Part shown: positions 6,943 through 15,818 of the stretch, piece after piece
How positions within the stretch are numbered: position 1 is the stretch's first letter
Layout: each line of letters begins with the position of its first letter
Source of the DNA: a virus
Direction: 5' to 3' (one strand)
DNA: 23,113 nt
IMG/VR virus record: IMGVR_UViG_3300006735_000277
Coordinates: 1-23,113 of that record
Made by a program: the position numbers and the translations under genes
Notes under the pieces: generated by a model
The model's input: only the letters and a program-made list of their open reading frames with translations
What the model was told of the DNA's origin: nothing
The model's database searches: none

Positions 6943-9900
6943 CCAGTTCTCCTAGCTATATCTAAGTTTTTTAGAATGTCCTCTGGACTACTGCCTAGAA
7001 AAGAAGGATTAGTTCTTGTTGTCGGATCTGTTGCCACATTAGTCATCTGTTGAAAATTTGGAGCTGATGACACATTAACATTTGATGCAGGCGACTGAGT
7101 AATATTTGATGCAGGCGACTGAGTATTATTAACAGGTGGTTTAGGAACTTGAGTTGCAACTGCTCTTTGATTTCCCAATCCAAACAAGTTAGGCATACTT
7201 AACATATCCGAGTCTGGCTCTTTCCGTAAAGACATTCCTCTTCGTAATGATCTTAAAGCATTTATATCTCCAGTGGGGACATATATATTTTTCTTTCTTG
7301 CATCTTTAACTTTTTCTTTACTTGGCTTGAATGGAACATATCTATCGTTCAAGACAGAACTTGTTTCTTCTTCTCCTAACTGTGCGTCTTTCATTATCTT
7401 TCTTAGTTGTGGTCTTGATAAACCAAGTGTTTTCAAATCATCTATAGCTGACGCATACTTTCTAAAAATTTTCAATCTAGCATCATCTGCTCTTCTAAAA
7501 GCAGTAATAATTTGTTCTGGAGATGCTTCTTGAAGTCTTAATACTTCATTAAACAATGCAGCCGTTCCAGATCTATCTTGTTTAAACTCTTGTGCTCTAA
7601 ACTCCCCTAATCTTTTCAAGTCTAGTGTTTGTGTGTTTAGACCAGTAAAAGCTCTAAATAGTTCTGCTCCTTGTCGATAAGTCTTACCAGTTGTAGGCTC
7701 CATCTCACCTTCTGGAGAGAACACACCTCGTAAAAATCTGGATTTTTCTATAGATTTTACACCTTCTGGAAAGTTACCACCTGCAATACCAAGCTCTGCT
7801 CCCACTGGTATTCTGACGGGGACCATGCCTGGGATCAAAGTATTAAACATATGTAACAATGATTTTTCAAAAGCAACTCCAGAACTATCTTGTTCTCTGT
7901 AAACCTTCGCACCAGATCTTGTTCGACCTCCACGACCTCCACCTGCTGTAGGTGCTACATCTTGTAGTGCAGAAAAAACCATGGAGTAATCTATAAACGG
8001 AGTGAAGTATTCAGACAATGTTTCAAATCCTATCTTTCTAACTTGTTCTCCCATAGACATGCTTTGTCTGTCTGTTTCTCTATATGTGTTTAAAGCAGTT
8101 CTAAAACCTCTTGATAATAAATCGTATGGGTTTGTATGACTAAAATCAATGTATTCAAAATTACCATTGTCGTCTCTGCCAACTGGTATTAATTGTGAGT
8201 TTCTTTGCCAACTAGCCGCCAATCTATTAGCCGCCTCTAATTCTTCATCGCTAGTGTCAGTCAAAGTCTGTGCAAATCTTTGTAGTCCATCGCCTACAAC
8301 ACCAAAGGCAGTAATACCACCCATTAATCTTTTCATACCTATTTCTCTAATAGCTTGAACTGGACTATCTAATTCTTTTGCAGCAGTATCAAGAGTATTA
8401 AAACCAGTTCTTAGAATCTCTGCTGGAAAAGCTATAAAGTTTCCAAGAGGCACACCTCTTAATCCTTTAATAAACTCTGGTACAAGTTCATAGTTTGGAA
8501 CTGTATTACGAACTGTATCTGCGGCTGCTCTCTTTAGTGCTTCATCTAATCCTTCACCCTTTTGTTTACCTATGTGCCTAGAAAACGCAGTGAGCTGTTG
8601 TCTTCTAACAGTGGGATTGTTAGCGAAATCTGTTCCTATCTTTGCTATTGAGTTTCTTAGTTTTTGTAATTCAAAAGCGTAGTTGTATATCTTCCAAATA
8701 TCATCACCACCTTTATACAAACCTTCTGCTGTATCTAAGAATCGTCTTGTCATGTTCATACTGCCTTTCAAAGCAGTCTTTGACATACCTTTTAATCCTT
8801 TACCATCTGAAGGAGTTTCTATTATAGATTGTTGTCTAGCTATTGAATCTTCAACTGCTTGTGGTCTAGCACCCAAAGCAACTTCAAAATCAGAAACTCT
8901 TACATCGTCTACTGATCCAACTGTTCTTTGTGCTGTTTCACCTGTGATCCCTGTTCCTCTATACCCTAACCCTTGGCGTAAGTTAGCTTGTATCTCTCGT
9001 AGTTGAGCCGAACTACCGATAACACCTCTGTTCTGTAAGTCTACAAGAAAATCTAAAACTTCATCGTTCAAAGAAAAATCAAATCTATCATTGGTAAATT
9101 TTTCAATTTTACCAGTGCCTTTTAGCTTTAATTCTTTATCAATTAAATCTCTCAAAACTAAATCTACTGATTCAAAAAGACTAGCGTTCTTACCTACATT
9201 ACCTTGTGCTAGTGCAAACAAAGAAGCAGATGTTACGTTTCTAACTTGTGTAATTGGAGATAGAATAGTTTTAGCGTATTGAGATAAACCTTTTAATTTA
9301 ACCATAGGATAATACAAGGCTCTTGCTATATCTCCCATGACACTTGTTCTTTCGTTAATAACATTACTCATGGCTTCATACATAGGTTTTGGTATGGCGT
9401 ATCCATACATTTCACCGAAAACGCTTCGTGCTGCAATACCTTCTGGATCAAAACTTTTTAATCGATCTCTACCAAGAACCACATAGTCTAGTCCTCGACC
9501 GCCTCGTCTTTGAACACTATTCATAACATCTTCAATAATTTCATCTCTGTTTTGTTGGGGTAATTCACGAAGAGATGTTATTGGTTCAAATCCCATGTTA
9601 CTTCTTGCTTGGTTAATCTGTACAATTTTTTCTCTGATTAAATCGTTTGTGTCTATAAACAAAGGTTTATCTGCACGAGGATCCGTTTGTCTGATTATAT
9701 TGTCTGCGGTTTTTTTAAAACTAGAATAAAACGCATCTGCTGCTATAAAATTAGATAGCTCCCCTACAGTGTGCATGTATGCTTCTTTTGGGTTTCTAAC
9801 TTCACCAAGTATGGCTCTAATAATTTCATTATCTATCTTTGATTTATTTAAAACTGCTGGATTGAGTCTGACAACTGGTACAGTTCTAGCGGCAGACCCG

Positions 9901-11738
9901 TATGATCCACCAGAGCTATGCTTCAAAGCCTTATATTCTTTTGTAACAGCGTCTATGTATCGTTCTGCTTGAAGTCTTGTTAATCTACCAACTTGACCAA
10001 CAGCTCCCTCTGGACCTTCTCGTTGTGCCGCACTAAATACGTTTACAAAATCATCTGTAATTCTAAATGTTTCAGGCTCACCTGCTAAAAATTTTTGAAC
10101 ATGTTTTATATCCACACCTTTACCCTCTACGATTTGATCTATAAGAGCTTCTCTCATATCGGGTGCTAGTTTAAAATTGTCGTCATTGAATATTTGATAT
10201 TGTCTAGAAAGATAACCACCATTTGCTATGTTATCTCTTACTTGCTTTTTGAAAGCCGCTCTAGACATCAACCCACTAGTTGATACTTCTGGTAAACTTT
10301 TAGCTGCACCAGTGTCTATAACTTTATTAGATAAGTCATCAATAATATTTTTTGCTTTTAAGAAGCGATCAAATAAAATTTTTGGGATTTCTAAATCTTT
10401 TTCTTTTGCTCCTTCAAGAACATCCATAAAATTATTTATCAGTTTTTGTTTTGTAAAATCTGGAAGTTTTCTGTACGCTTCAAATTCTTTGTTACCTGGT
10501 CTTAATACATTTGAAATTTCTTTATCAACTTCTTTTAACGCCTTTTCTGCTTTCTTAATATCTCCTTCTATGGCTGGGTTGACCAAAGATTTTACTCTCG
10601 CTACGGCAGCTGGTAAAAATGATCTGTATCTAAAAGCAGACAACGCTTTAGCAACGGCTCTATCCAAAGTATTGATGACACCTGGATCAGAAGACTCGCC
10701 TTTTAAAAATCTTTCTTCTTGTTTTGCAATAGCTTCTGATGCTTTTTTAGAAGCTGCTCCTAATACTCTTGACCCTACTCCAGCACCCGCACCAATACCT
10801 GCTCCATATGCCGCACCAGTTGCCACCTTTCCAAAATCTATATCTTTAAGATCTTTTCCTTGAGCCAACTCATCAACTGTGGCTGCACCCGCACCGATGG
10901 CTGCACCTGGAACTGCAAGACCAACTTCTCTTGATGTAGCCGCACCTATTTTTGCAGAAGTGCTAAGTCCTGCACCAATGACTGGAGGTAAAATACCAGC
11001 AAGAATTGACCCAGAAATACCATGAGCCATAACTTTATTATATACTCTAGCAGCTGCTCTTTCTCTGCCCTCTAATCCTAAAAGATCTTTTGTTTCAAAA
11101 AACGGACCGTAACCACCCTCAAAAAAATCACCTAAAGATTGTGTGCCGTCTGTGGCTACGACTGCATCTGCTGCACCCGCCGCTACCATTTGTTGTGTTG
11201 CCAATCCTAACTTTTGACTAGTTGTTAAGTCCTTCATGTCCAAAGGTTGTTTTGTGATCTTCATAGTTTTTAAAGACCCTGCATCGGGTTTCATGCCTCG
11301 TGTGCCTCGTGCCAACTTACCAAGTTTACTAAACTTTGATACGGCAGCCGCGGCTCCAAGACCTGGAATACCAAACTGAATAAGACCTTCTGTTATTTTA
11401 CCAGCGGTTCCAGCTGGATCAATACCAAGATCGTTTCTCATTTTATTAAAACCTTTAACCACTGAATCTGTGTAACTAGTTCCGGCAGCAAGATCGATAA
11501 GACTTGTAGCAGTTTCTACTATACCTTGAGGTATAGCAATTAAACCAGAGGCTGCACCCTCTGCTATTTCTTGCAAGGTTCCTTCATCTTGTGGATTTAA
11601 ATAATCACTAGGCTCGTCTTCTGCCGTAGCTTGATCGCCTGGAGAACCAAAACGAGTTTTTACAAGAGCTTCTGCTTCTGTTTGCGTAAGATCTTCTTTA
11701 ATAAAATAAGTTTTACCATCTACTATATAGCTAGGCAT
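6939..11738 (-). CDS. Very large internal virion (probable DNA-ejection) protein
   Basis: A 1599-residue protein, the largest in the window. By size, position and composition it is probably the internal core or ejection protein, analogous to T7 gp16; this is inference, since I see no lytic transglycosylase or other catalytic motif. The N-terminus (SYIVDGKTYFIKEDLT) resembles the start of other phage internal proteins. Gly/Ala-rich, membrane-seeking stretches lie near residues 80-145 and 235-330 (for example AAYGAGIGAGAGVGSRVLGA). A long predicted-helical middle follows, with a region near 825-860 (KTILSPITQVRNVTSASLFA) that I recall from similar phage proteins. The C-terminus is a low-complexity Asn/Ser/Pro-rich tail with a tandem TQSPASN repeat. 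The start directly follows the stop of the upstream virion gene. It overlaps the endolysin gene by four bases. Confidence 0.65.
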   Translation of the reverse strand: MPSYIVDGKTYFIKEDLTQTEAEALVKTRFGSPGDQATAEDEPSDYLNPQDEGTLQEIAEGAASGLIAIPQGIVETATSLIDLAAGTSYTDSVVKGFNKMRNDLGIDPAGTAGKITEGLIQFGIPGLGAAAAVSKFSKLGKLARGTRGMKPDAGSLKTMKITKQPLDMKDLTTSQKLGLATQQMVAAGAADAVVATDGTQSLGDFFEGGYGPFFETKDLLGLEGRERAAARVYNKVMAHGISGSILAGILPPVIGAGLSTSAKIGAATSREVGLAVPGAAIGAGAATVDELAQGKDLKDIDFGKVATGAAYGAGIGAGAGVGSRVLGAASKKASEAIAKQEERFLKGESSDPGVINTLDRAVAKALSAFRYRSFLPAAVARVKSLVNPAIEGDIKKAEKALKEVDKEISNVLRPGNKEFEAYRKLPDFTKQKLINNFMDVLEGAKEKDLEIPKILFDRFLKAKNIIDDLSNKVIDTGAAKSLPEVSTSGLMSRAAFKKQVRDNIANGGYLSRQYQIFNDDNFKLAPDMREALIDQIVEGKGVDIKHVQKFLAGEPETFRITDDFVNVFSAAQREGPEGAVGQVGRLTRLQAERYIDAVTKEYKALKHSSGGSYGSAARTVPVVRLNPAVLNKSKIDNEIIRAILGEVRNPKEAYMHTVGELSNFIAADAFYSSFKKTADNIIRQTDPRADKPLFIDTNDLIREKIVQINQARSNMGFEPITSLRELPQQNRDEIIEDVMNSVQRRGGRGLDYVVLGRDRLKSFDPEGIAARSVFGEMYGYAIPKPMYEAMSNVINERTSVMGDIARALYYPMVKLKGLSQYAKTILSPITQVRNVTSASLFALAQGNVGKNASLFESVDLVLRDLIDKELKLKGTGKIEKFTNDRFDFSLNDEVLDFLVDLQNRGVIGSSAQLREIQANLRQGLGYRGTGITGETAQRTVGSVDDVRVSDFEVALGARPQAVEDSIARQQSIIETPSDGKGLKGMSKTALKGSMNMTRRFLDTAEGLYKGGDDIWKIYNYAFELQKLRNSIAKIGTDFANNPTVRRQQLTAFSRHIGKQKGEGLDEALKRAAADTVRNTVPNYELVPEFIKGLRGVPLGNFIAFPAEILRTGFNTLDTAAKELDSPVQAIREIGMKRLMGGITAFGVVGDGLQRFAQTLTDTSDEELEAANRLAASWQRNSQLIPVGRDDNGNFEYIDFSHTNPYDLLSRGFRTALNTYRETDRQSMSMGEQVRKIGFETLSEYFTPFIDYSMVFSALQDVAPTAGGGRGGRTRSGAKVYREQDSSGVAFEKSLLHMFNTLIPGMVPVRIPVGAELGIAGGNFPEGVKSIEKSRFLRGVFSPEGEMEPTTGKTYRQGAELFRAFTGLNTQTLDLKRLGEFRAQEFKQDRSGTAALFNEVLRLQEASPEQIITAFRRADDARLKIFRKYASAIDDLKTLGLSRPQLRKIMKDAQLGEEETSSVLNDRYVPFKPSKEKVKDARKKNIYVPTGDINALRSLRRGMSLRKEPDSDMLSMPNLFGLGNQRAVATQVPKPPVNNTQSPASNITQSPASNVNVSSAPNFQQMTNVATDPTTRTNPSFLGSSPEDILKNLDIARRTG
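7081..7128 (-). repeat. In-frame tandem 24-bp repeat
   Basis: Two adjacent 24-base units share an identical first 21 bases (7081-7101 and 7105-7125). They encode a repeated TQSPASN in the low-complexity C-terminal tail of the 1599-residue virion protein. The unit length keeps the frame, as expected for a recent slippage duplication in a disordered linker. Confidence 0.85.
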
Positions 11739-13562
11739 TTAGTCACCAACACTTAGTTCTAGAACATCTGCATAATCACTAGCGTTTATACCCTTATTTT
11801 TACCAACTTTCTTTTGATTTAAAAATTGTTTTACTGCTCCAGGCAATGTGTTTTCTGGTATTTTTATACCTGGGAAGTTTTGTTTTTGACTTCTTACAAA
11901 ACTAACAACTCTATTAAATCTATCGATAGGATCTGTTAAACTACCTAAATCTTTTAGTAATTGCGTACCTGCTATACCATAAGATTCTTTAATTTCCTCA
12001 TTAGCATTTCCAAAATTTGGAGGTGTTGGAACTATATCAACTTGTCCAGTGGTAGCGATATTTTTTCTTTTTACATTAAACTCACTTCCAGAATTTAAAC
12101 TTTTTGAAGTGCCTTTCTTTAATTCTGTTAAATAATTGTCAATCGTTTTTTGACCAAATTCAGTTAGCTCATATTGCTCTAAATAATTTTCTTCTCCATA
12201 AGGTATTTCTTTTGTGATACCATCTTTTAACTTCATGTGACCTCTTGCTTTAAGCAAAGAAATAATTTCTGGCTGTGCTCGTAATAAGGCAGCTTTAAAT
12301 GTTTTGTCTATGTTTTCTTTTGTAAGTTGTAAATTCTTTTCTTTAAGTCCCATTTCAGCAGCAGCACTTAATAAGTTTGCATTAAACTTTAATTGAGTCA
12401 TTTCTTGATTAAAGATATCTTGTGCTTGTTGTCTTTGATCTCCTATAAGACTTTTTTGAATATTTACAACACCTTCCATCTGTTGTATCTCTAGAGTTCT
12501 TTGTGCAAGTGCTTCTGATTTTTTATCTTTCAAAAGATTATACATAGTGTTTCTTGCTTCTCTTCTATCTTCTCTTAATTGCTTACTTAAGAGATTTACA
12601 TCTTCACCATATCCTTGCAATCCAACGCCAAAACCTTTTGCAATATTTGTTATAGCATCATCACTTTGACCAGCAGCAACAGCAAGACCCGCTTTCATCA
12701 TGTTCATAAAGATAGATGCCTTTCTGTCTTCTTCATACTCGCCTTCTAGTTCTCGTGGATCAAAACCTAACAATTTAATTGCATCATCTTGTACGTCTGC
12801 AAGTGTAGGAGTTTCTCCTTTTTCTTGGAGTTTCGCTACTAATGCGTTTGAGTTTTCAAGTATTGTTTTACCACCTAATTTTATATCGTCTGCATCTGCA
12901 AGACCTGTGGACAAATTAGCAATCGCTTTTGTCATTCTATCAGACAAGTTTTTTTGCTTTGATTCAAAGCCACTTAACATGCTTGGGCCTGGTTCTGTAC
13001 TTGGTTCTGTACTTGCTTTGCCAGAACCTTCGTCACTAATAGCTGCACCAGTTTCAGTAGCTAGGTTTGCATCAAAATCATCTTCTGGAATCAAACCAGT
13101 TTCAGTAGCTAGGTTTGCATCAAAATCATCTGTTTTTTCAAGTATTTTTTTATTTACGTTATTTATATCCAAACCTGATCCTATCTTGTCTTGAGTATAC
13201 AATGAGGTCGAATCACTTGTTGGTTCATTTGGGCGATCTGCATAAGGAATAGTCTCATAATTATATTGTGAATCTTTTCCACTTGGTTCATCATATGTGT
13301 ATGAGGGTTTTGGTTTACCTGCTATGTCTAACAAAGCTCCCCCTGGAGCCTTAATATTACCAAAAATATCTACTTTTTGAGTTGGAATCTGTGTAATTCC
13401 AGACCTAAGTTTACCAATTTTAAACTCGGGTGCTCCTGTTATAATTGGGTTTAATTGACTTGCCTTCGCTGTACTTGCTCTAATCAACTCTGGACTAGAA
13501 CGCATGATGCCTCTGCTTTGTTGACCAGGTATTCTAAACATTGCTCTATTAAGTACACTCAT
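11739..13562 (-). CDS. Probable virion/ejection protein with helical core
   Basis: A 607-residue protein without a recognised catalytic domain. Residues 1-200 are low-complexity and contain in-frame repeats: DDFDANLATETG at 145-156 and 161-172, then STEPSTEP at 184-191. Residues 200-320 include NMMKAGLAVAAGQSDDAITN (287-306) and FGVGLQGYGEDVN, a pattern I recall from internal virion proteins of marine phages. Residues about 317-425 are strongly helical and Gln/Lys/Glu-rich, suggesting a coiled coil. Its place between the Ala/Gln-rich protein and the giant internal protein matches a podovirus internal-core cluster (compare T7 gp14-gp15-gp16), but that match is by position only. The start overlaps the upstream stop as TAATG, preceded by GGAAGAAC. 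The stop directly abuts the start of the giant gene. Confidence 0.6.
   Translation of the reverse strand: MSVLNRAMFRIPGQQSRGIMRSSPELIRASTAKASQLNPIITGAPEFKIGKLRSGITQIPTQKVDIFGNIKAPGGALLDIAGKPKPSYTYDEPSGKDSQYNYETIPYADRPNEPTSDSTSLYTQDKIGSGLDINNVNKKILEKTDDFDANLATETGLIPEDDFDANLATETGAAISDEGSGKASTEPSTEPGPSMLSGFESKQKNLSDRMTKAIANLSTGLADADDIKLGGKTILENSNALVAKLQEKGETPTLADVQDDAIKLLGFDPRELEGEYEEDRKASIFMNMMKAGLAVAAGQSDDAITNIAKGFGVGLQGYGEDVNLLSKQLREDRREARNTMYNLLKDKKSEALAQRTLEIQQMEGVVNIQKSLIGDQRQQAQDIFNQEMTQLKFNANLLSAAAEMGLKEKNLQLTKENIDKTFKAALLRAQPEIISLLKARGHMKLKDGITKEIPYGEENYLEQYELTEFGQKTIDNYLTELKKGTSKSLNSGSEFNVKRKNIATTGQVDIVPTPPNFGNANEEIKESYGIAGTQLLKDLGSLTDPIDRFNRVVSFVRSQKQNFPGIKIPENTLPGAVKQFLNQKKVGKNKGINASDYADVLELSVGD
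12991..13014 (-). repeat. Tandem 12-bp direct repeat (2 copies)
   Basis: The 12-mer ggttctgtactt occurs twice head to tail without mismatch and encodes STEP-STEP in the acidic linker of the 607-residue virion protein. It is in frame, consistent with slippage. Confidence 0.85.
13047..13131 (-). repeat. Perfect 37-bp direct repeat, 48-bp period
   Basis: Copies at 13047-13083 and 13095-13131 are identical over 37 bases and separated by 11 bases. They encode the repeated peptide DDFDANLATETG in the linker of the 607-residue virion protein. The 48-base period (16 codons) keeps the frame. Perfect identity, including third codon positions, indicates a recent duplication. Confidence 0.9.
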
Positions 13563-14560
13563 TATGTTCTTCCTACTGGTGATCCACTAAAAAAATTACC
13601 AAAACCTCCGGCACTACCGATTGCTCCAAGACCCGCGATACCTAGTCCAAGCATCTGTGATCCTCTATTTGGTGGTGGTGTAGACATTCTAGAAGTTGTC
13701 TGCTGTAACGCTGGAACACCTCTGAATATATCAGATAAGAAACCTATTCTTTGATAAGGTAACGCTTCTTGTGCTAACTCATTAGCTCTTGTAACATCTA
13801 ATTCTTTCTGTGCCTGTCCTTGTTGCAGACCACCTATACCAAGCAACGTATTTACATCTTGCACACCCATCTGTTGTCCTAGCTGTCCAAGAGCCGCGGT
13901 TTGTGTTCCCATTTGCCCGATTTGTGTGCCAAGTGCACCAGCCGATTGACCCAACTGACCAGTAAGTTGTGCTTGTCGTAATGCTTGTGAGGCTTGTTGT
14001 TGTGCTAAATTCTGTGCTTGTGCAAAACCTTGTGATCTTAATTGTGCACCAGTCCGTGCTTGTTGATCCATAACATTTCTTGCAACTTCTGCTGCAGCTA
14101 TGCCTTGCCTTGATCCACCAAAAGCACCTGCACCAACTGCATTTCCAGCAACTTGATTCTGTTGCATTTGTCCTTGCCTTGCTATATCAGCTTGTGTTGC
14201 TGCAATTACATCTTCTGTGTACGGATCCATAAATTGTTGATAAGATGTTGGGTCAAAACTAGCTTGAGCAGTTTGTCCTATCGCAGCTCCAAGAGTTCCA
14301 AGTCCACTGCCCACGGCTCCAATGCCTTGACCTATGGCTTCACTACCTTTTTGTAAATAAGGAGCATATGCTCCAACGCCTTGAGTAGCTTGTGTTATTG
14401 CTGATTTTTGAGCATCAGATAATCCTGCTACCTGTTGAGCAGAATATGGCATTGATGAACCATCACCCGTAATATTCTCTGCACTTTTAAATATATCTGC
14501 TAAAAATTGTTCTTGAAACGGAGCAAGTCTAATCGTTTGTTCTGTGGTTTGTGTAGCCAT
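13562..14560 (-). CDS. Ala/Gln/Gly-rich probable ejection or core protein
   Basis: A 332-residue virion-region protein. The N-terminus TIRLAPFQEQFLADIF (9-24) and the motif FMDPYTEDVIAATQADIARQG (110-130) look like a family conserved in marine phages; I know no assigned biochemical role. Residues about 70-100 are Gly-rich. Residues 120-235 form a long Ala/Gln-rich helical or coiled-coil region containing GAGAFGGSRQG (143-153). Residues 302-320 are a hydrophobic Gly/Ala stretch that could contact membrane. Together with the neighbouring Gly-zipper protein and two larger proteins it fits an ejection-protein cluster, as in T7 or P22. The start overlaps the upstream stop as TAATG with an AAAGGG Shine-Dalgarno sequence. 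The stop overlaps the next start in the same way. Confidence 0.6.
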   Translation of the reverse strand: MATQTTEQTIRLAPFQEQFLADIFKSAENITGDGSSMPYSAQQVAGLSDAQKSAITQATQGVGAYAPYLQKGSEAIGQGIGAVGSGLGTLGAAIGQTAQASFDPTSYQQFMDPYTEDVIAATQADIARQGQMQQNQVAGNAVGAGAFGGSRQGIAAAEVARNVMDQQARTGAQLRSQGFAQAQNLAQQQASQALRQAQLTGQLGQSAGALGTQIGQMGTQTAALGQLGQQMGVQDVNTLLGIGGLQQGQAQKELDVTRANELAQEALPYQRIGFLSDIFRGVPALQQTTSRMSTPPPNRGSQMLGLGIAGLGAIGSAGGFGNFFSGSPVGRT

Positions 14561-14574
14561 TATGCAACCCTTTC
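14556..14574 (-). promoter_or_regulatory. Coupled start: AAAGGG ribosome site and TAATG overlap
   Basis: On the - strand GAAAGGG lies about seven bases before an ATG that overlaps the upstream stop codon by one base (TAATG). The Shine-Dalgarno sequence is inside the codons for the terminal ERVA of the upstream protein. Almost the same sequence (21 of 23 bases) recurs at 20741-20763 between two unrelated genes. Confidence 0.7.
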
Positions 14575-15378
14575 TAATTCAGACATCATCTCATACATTC
14601 TTGCAGCTCCGATATCTCTGTCTCCACCACCTGCTCCTCTAACTGCTTGAGCAGTTAATACAAACTCTCCGTCTGAAAGTCTAGCAGGCACGGAATCACT
14701 TGTTCCAGTCCCAGGTCCTTCGACCTCGCCACCAGAGTTAAGTATTCTTACCTCGTCATCTGATGATTTAGTCCCTTTCTTTCTTTTTTCTAAATCTTTA
14801 AAATATCTTTCTCTATCTTCTTTATCATCTAGATTGTAACTCTCCTCGCCAATAAAACCAAGTCCTAATCTTGATTTACCAACTGGGTCTGGTCTTTGTG
14901 TAAACACTTCTTGTTTTGGCTCTTCCATTCCACCTAATGCCGCTAAACCACCAATACCGCCAATCGTTGAAGCAGTGAGCATTGGATTTTCTTTTGCAAA
15001 GTCTATTGCTTTACTAAAGAAAGTTGGTTCTGGAGTAGGAACATATTTAGGAATAGCAGAACTTGTGGCAAAATCAGACATGCCTACATTGGAACTAACA
15101 GCATCTGTAACAGCAGATGTTCCAGTAGCCGCGGCACTTGGTGCGGCAGCCGTGAATAATTTACCACCACTTGCAGCGTATCCACCAATACCACCCATAA
15201 GTGCAGCTTTCAATGCGTCATCTGTATCGGCACCTGCCGCCAATGATCCTATACCAGCACCTAAAGCAGATCCTATAGCGGCAGAACCTAGGGGACCACC
15301 AATAGCGAAGCCAATACTACCACCTATTATTGGTGCGGCTTTCTTTAAAATCTTTGTAAAACTTTTAAATATTCCCAT
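14560..15378 (-). CDS. Glycine-zipper probable ejection protein
   Basis: A 272-residue protein with a short basic N-terminus (MGIFKSFTKILKK) followed by a glycine-zipper hydrophobic region (16-48, GGSIGFAIGGPLGSAAIGSA and onward), a second hydrophobic patch at 61-71 and a third at 133-150. Such segments suit a virion protein that inserts into the host envelope during DNA delivery. Residues 185-205 are highly charged. The C-terminal block 217-262 (GEVEGPGTGTSDSV, then ARLSDGEFVLTAQAVRGAGG) is a motif I recall at the ends of several phage structural proteins, function unknown. It has no strong Shine-Dalgarno sequence and is preceded by a 39-base gap, one of the few in the operon. The ejection role is inferred from composition and neighbours. 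Confidence 0.6.
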   Translation of the reverse strand: MGIFKSFTKILKKAAPIIGGSIGFAIGGPLGSAAIGSALGAGIGSLAAGADTDDALKAALMGGIGGYAASGGKLFTAAAPSAAATGTSAVTDAVSSNVGMSDFATSSAIPKYVPTPEPTFFSKAIDFAKENPMLTASTIGGIGGLAALGGMEEPKQEVFTQRPDPVGKSRLGLGFIGEESYNLDDKEDRERYFKDLEKRKKGTKSSDDEVRILNSGGEVEGPGTGTSDSVPARLSDGEFVLTAQAVRGAGGGDRDIGAARMYEMMSELERVA

Positions 15379-15417
15379 AATTTAATACTCTATCAATAAA
15401 TGGTCTTTTTTTCAATC

Positions 15418-15801
15418 TTATATTCCAGCACTTGTTGTGTTTCTGTTTTGTGCTAATTCTTGAATACTTGCCACTACATGCAATCTGTCCGCCGTTGCAG
15501 CAGTAGCTTTTAAAATCTCACCTGCTTGTAAAACTAATTCGTTGGTTAACAGCTCAACTGTAGTATTAGCGGCAACTGCTTTTACTTGAAATAAGCTAAA
15601 TACATCACTGCCGTTTGTAACAGTCAAAGTTATTGTATCAGAACTTCCAGAATCATTCGACACTAATATTGAACTTACTATAGAAGCATTGAAGTCTGCT
15701 CCACTAGGAGCAGTATATAAGGTAGTAATGTTAGTTGATGATAAATCTAACTTTGCATTTGTTAGATTCTGTATATATTGTGGTATTGCATTTACAAACA
15801 T
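15418..15801 (-). CDS. Small beta-rich virion protein
   Basis: A 127-residue protein with alternating beta-strand pattern and few charges. Key stretches are NITTLYTAPSGADFNASIVS (24-43), SNDSGSSDTITLTVTNGSD (48-66), VAANTTVELLTNELVLQAGE and ATAADRLHVVASIQELA-like sequence at the C-terminal side. I recall similar small proteins in phage tail or neck gene clusters, without an established role; a decoration, collar or tail-accessory protein is plausible. The start overlaps the stop of the large tail protein as TAATG with GGAAGAAG upstream, so the two are probably made together. Confidence 0.6.
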   Translation of the reverse strand: MFVNAIPQYIQNLTNAKLDLSSTNITTLYTAPSGADFNASIVSSILVSNDSGSSDTITLTVTNGSDVFSLFQVKAVAANTTVELLTNELVLQAGEILKATAATADRLHVVASIQELAQNRNTTSAGI

Positions 15802-15818
15802 TATCTTCTTCCATCTGG
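15799..15818 (-). promoter_or_regulatory. Coupled start: GGAAGAAG site and TAATG overlap
   Basis: On the - strand the junction reads CCAGATGGAAGAAGATAATG. The ribosome site lies within the last codons of the upstream gene, and the stop and start share one base. It matches 17 of 20 bases of the junction at 13560-13579 between two other genes. Confidence 0.6.

Noticed and set aside
10228-10863. A 211-codon open frame on the + strand
   Set aside because: It lies wholly inside the 1599-residue virion gene on the other strand, is Ser/Leu/Ala-rich as expected for the complement of an Ala/Lys/Gly-rich gene, and has no family motif.
12700-13194. A 164-codon + strand frame over the 607-residue virion gene
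   Set aside because: It repeats the direct-repeat region as a mirror of the real gene and has Ser/Pro-rich shadow composition without motifs.
14975-15385. A 136-codon + strand frame opposite the glycine-zipper gene
   Set aside because: Pro/Ala-rich complement of Gly/Ala codons; no plausible operon context on that strand.
15379-15417. A promoter-like pair on the - strand (TTGAAA, 17 bases, TAGAGT)
   Set aside because: The -10 matches only four of six bases and the leader would be nearly absent; chance matches are expected in A+T-rich gaps.
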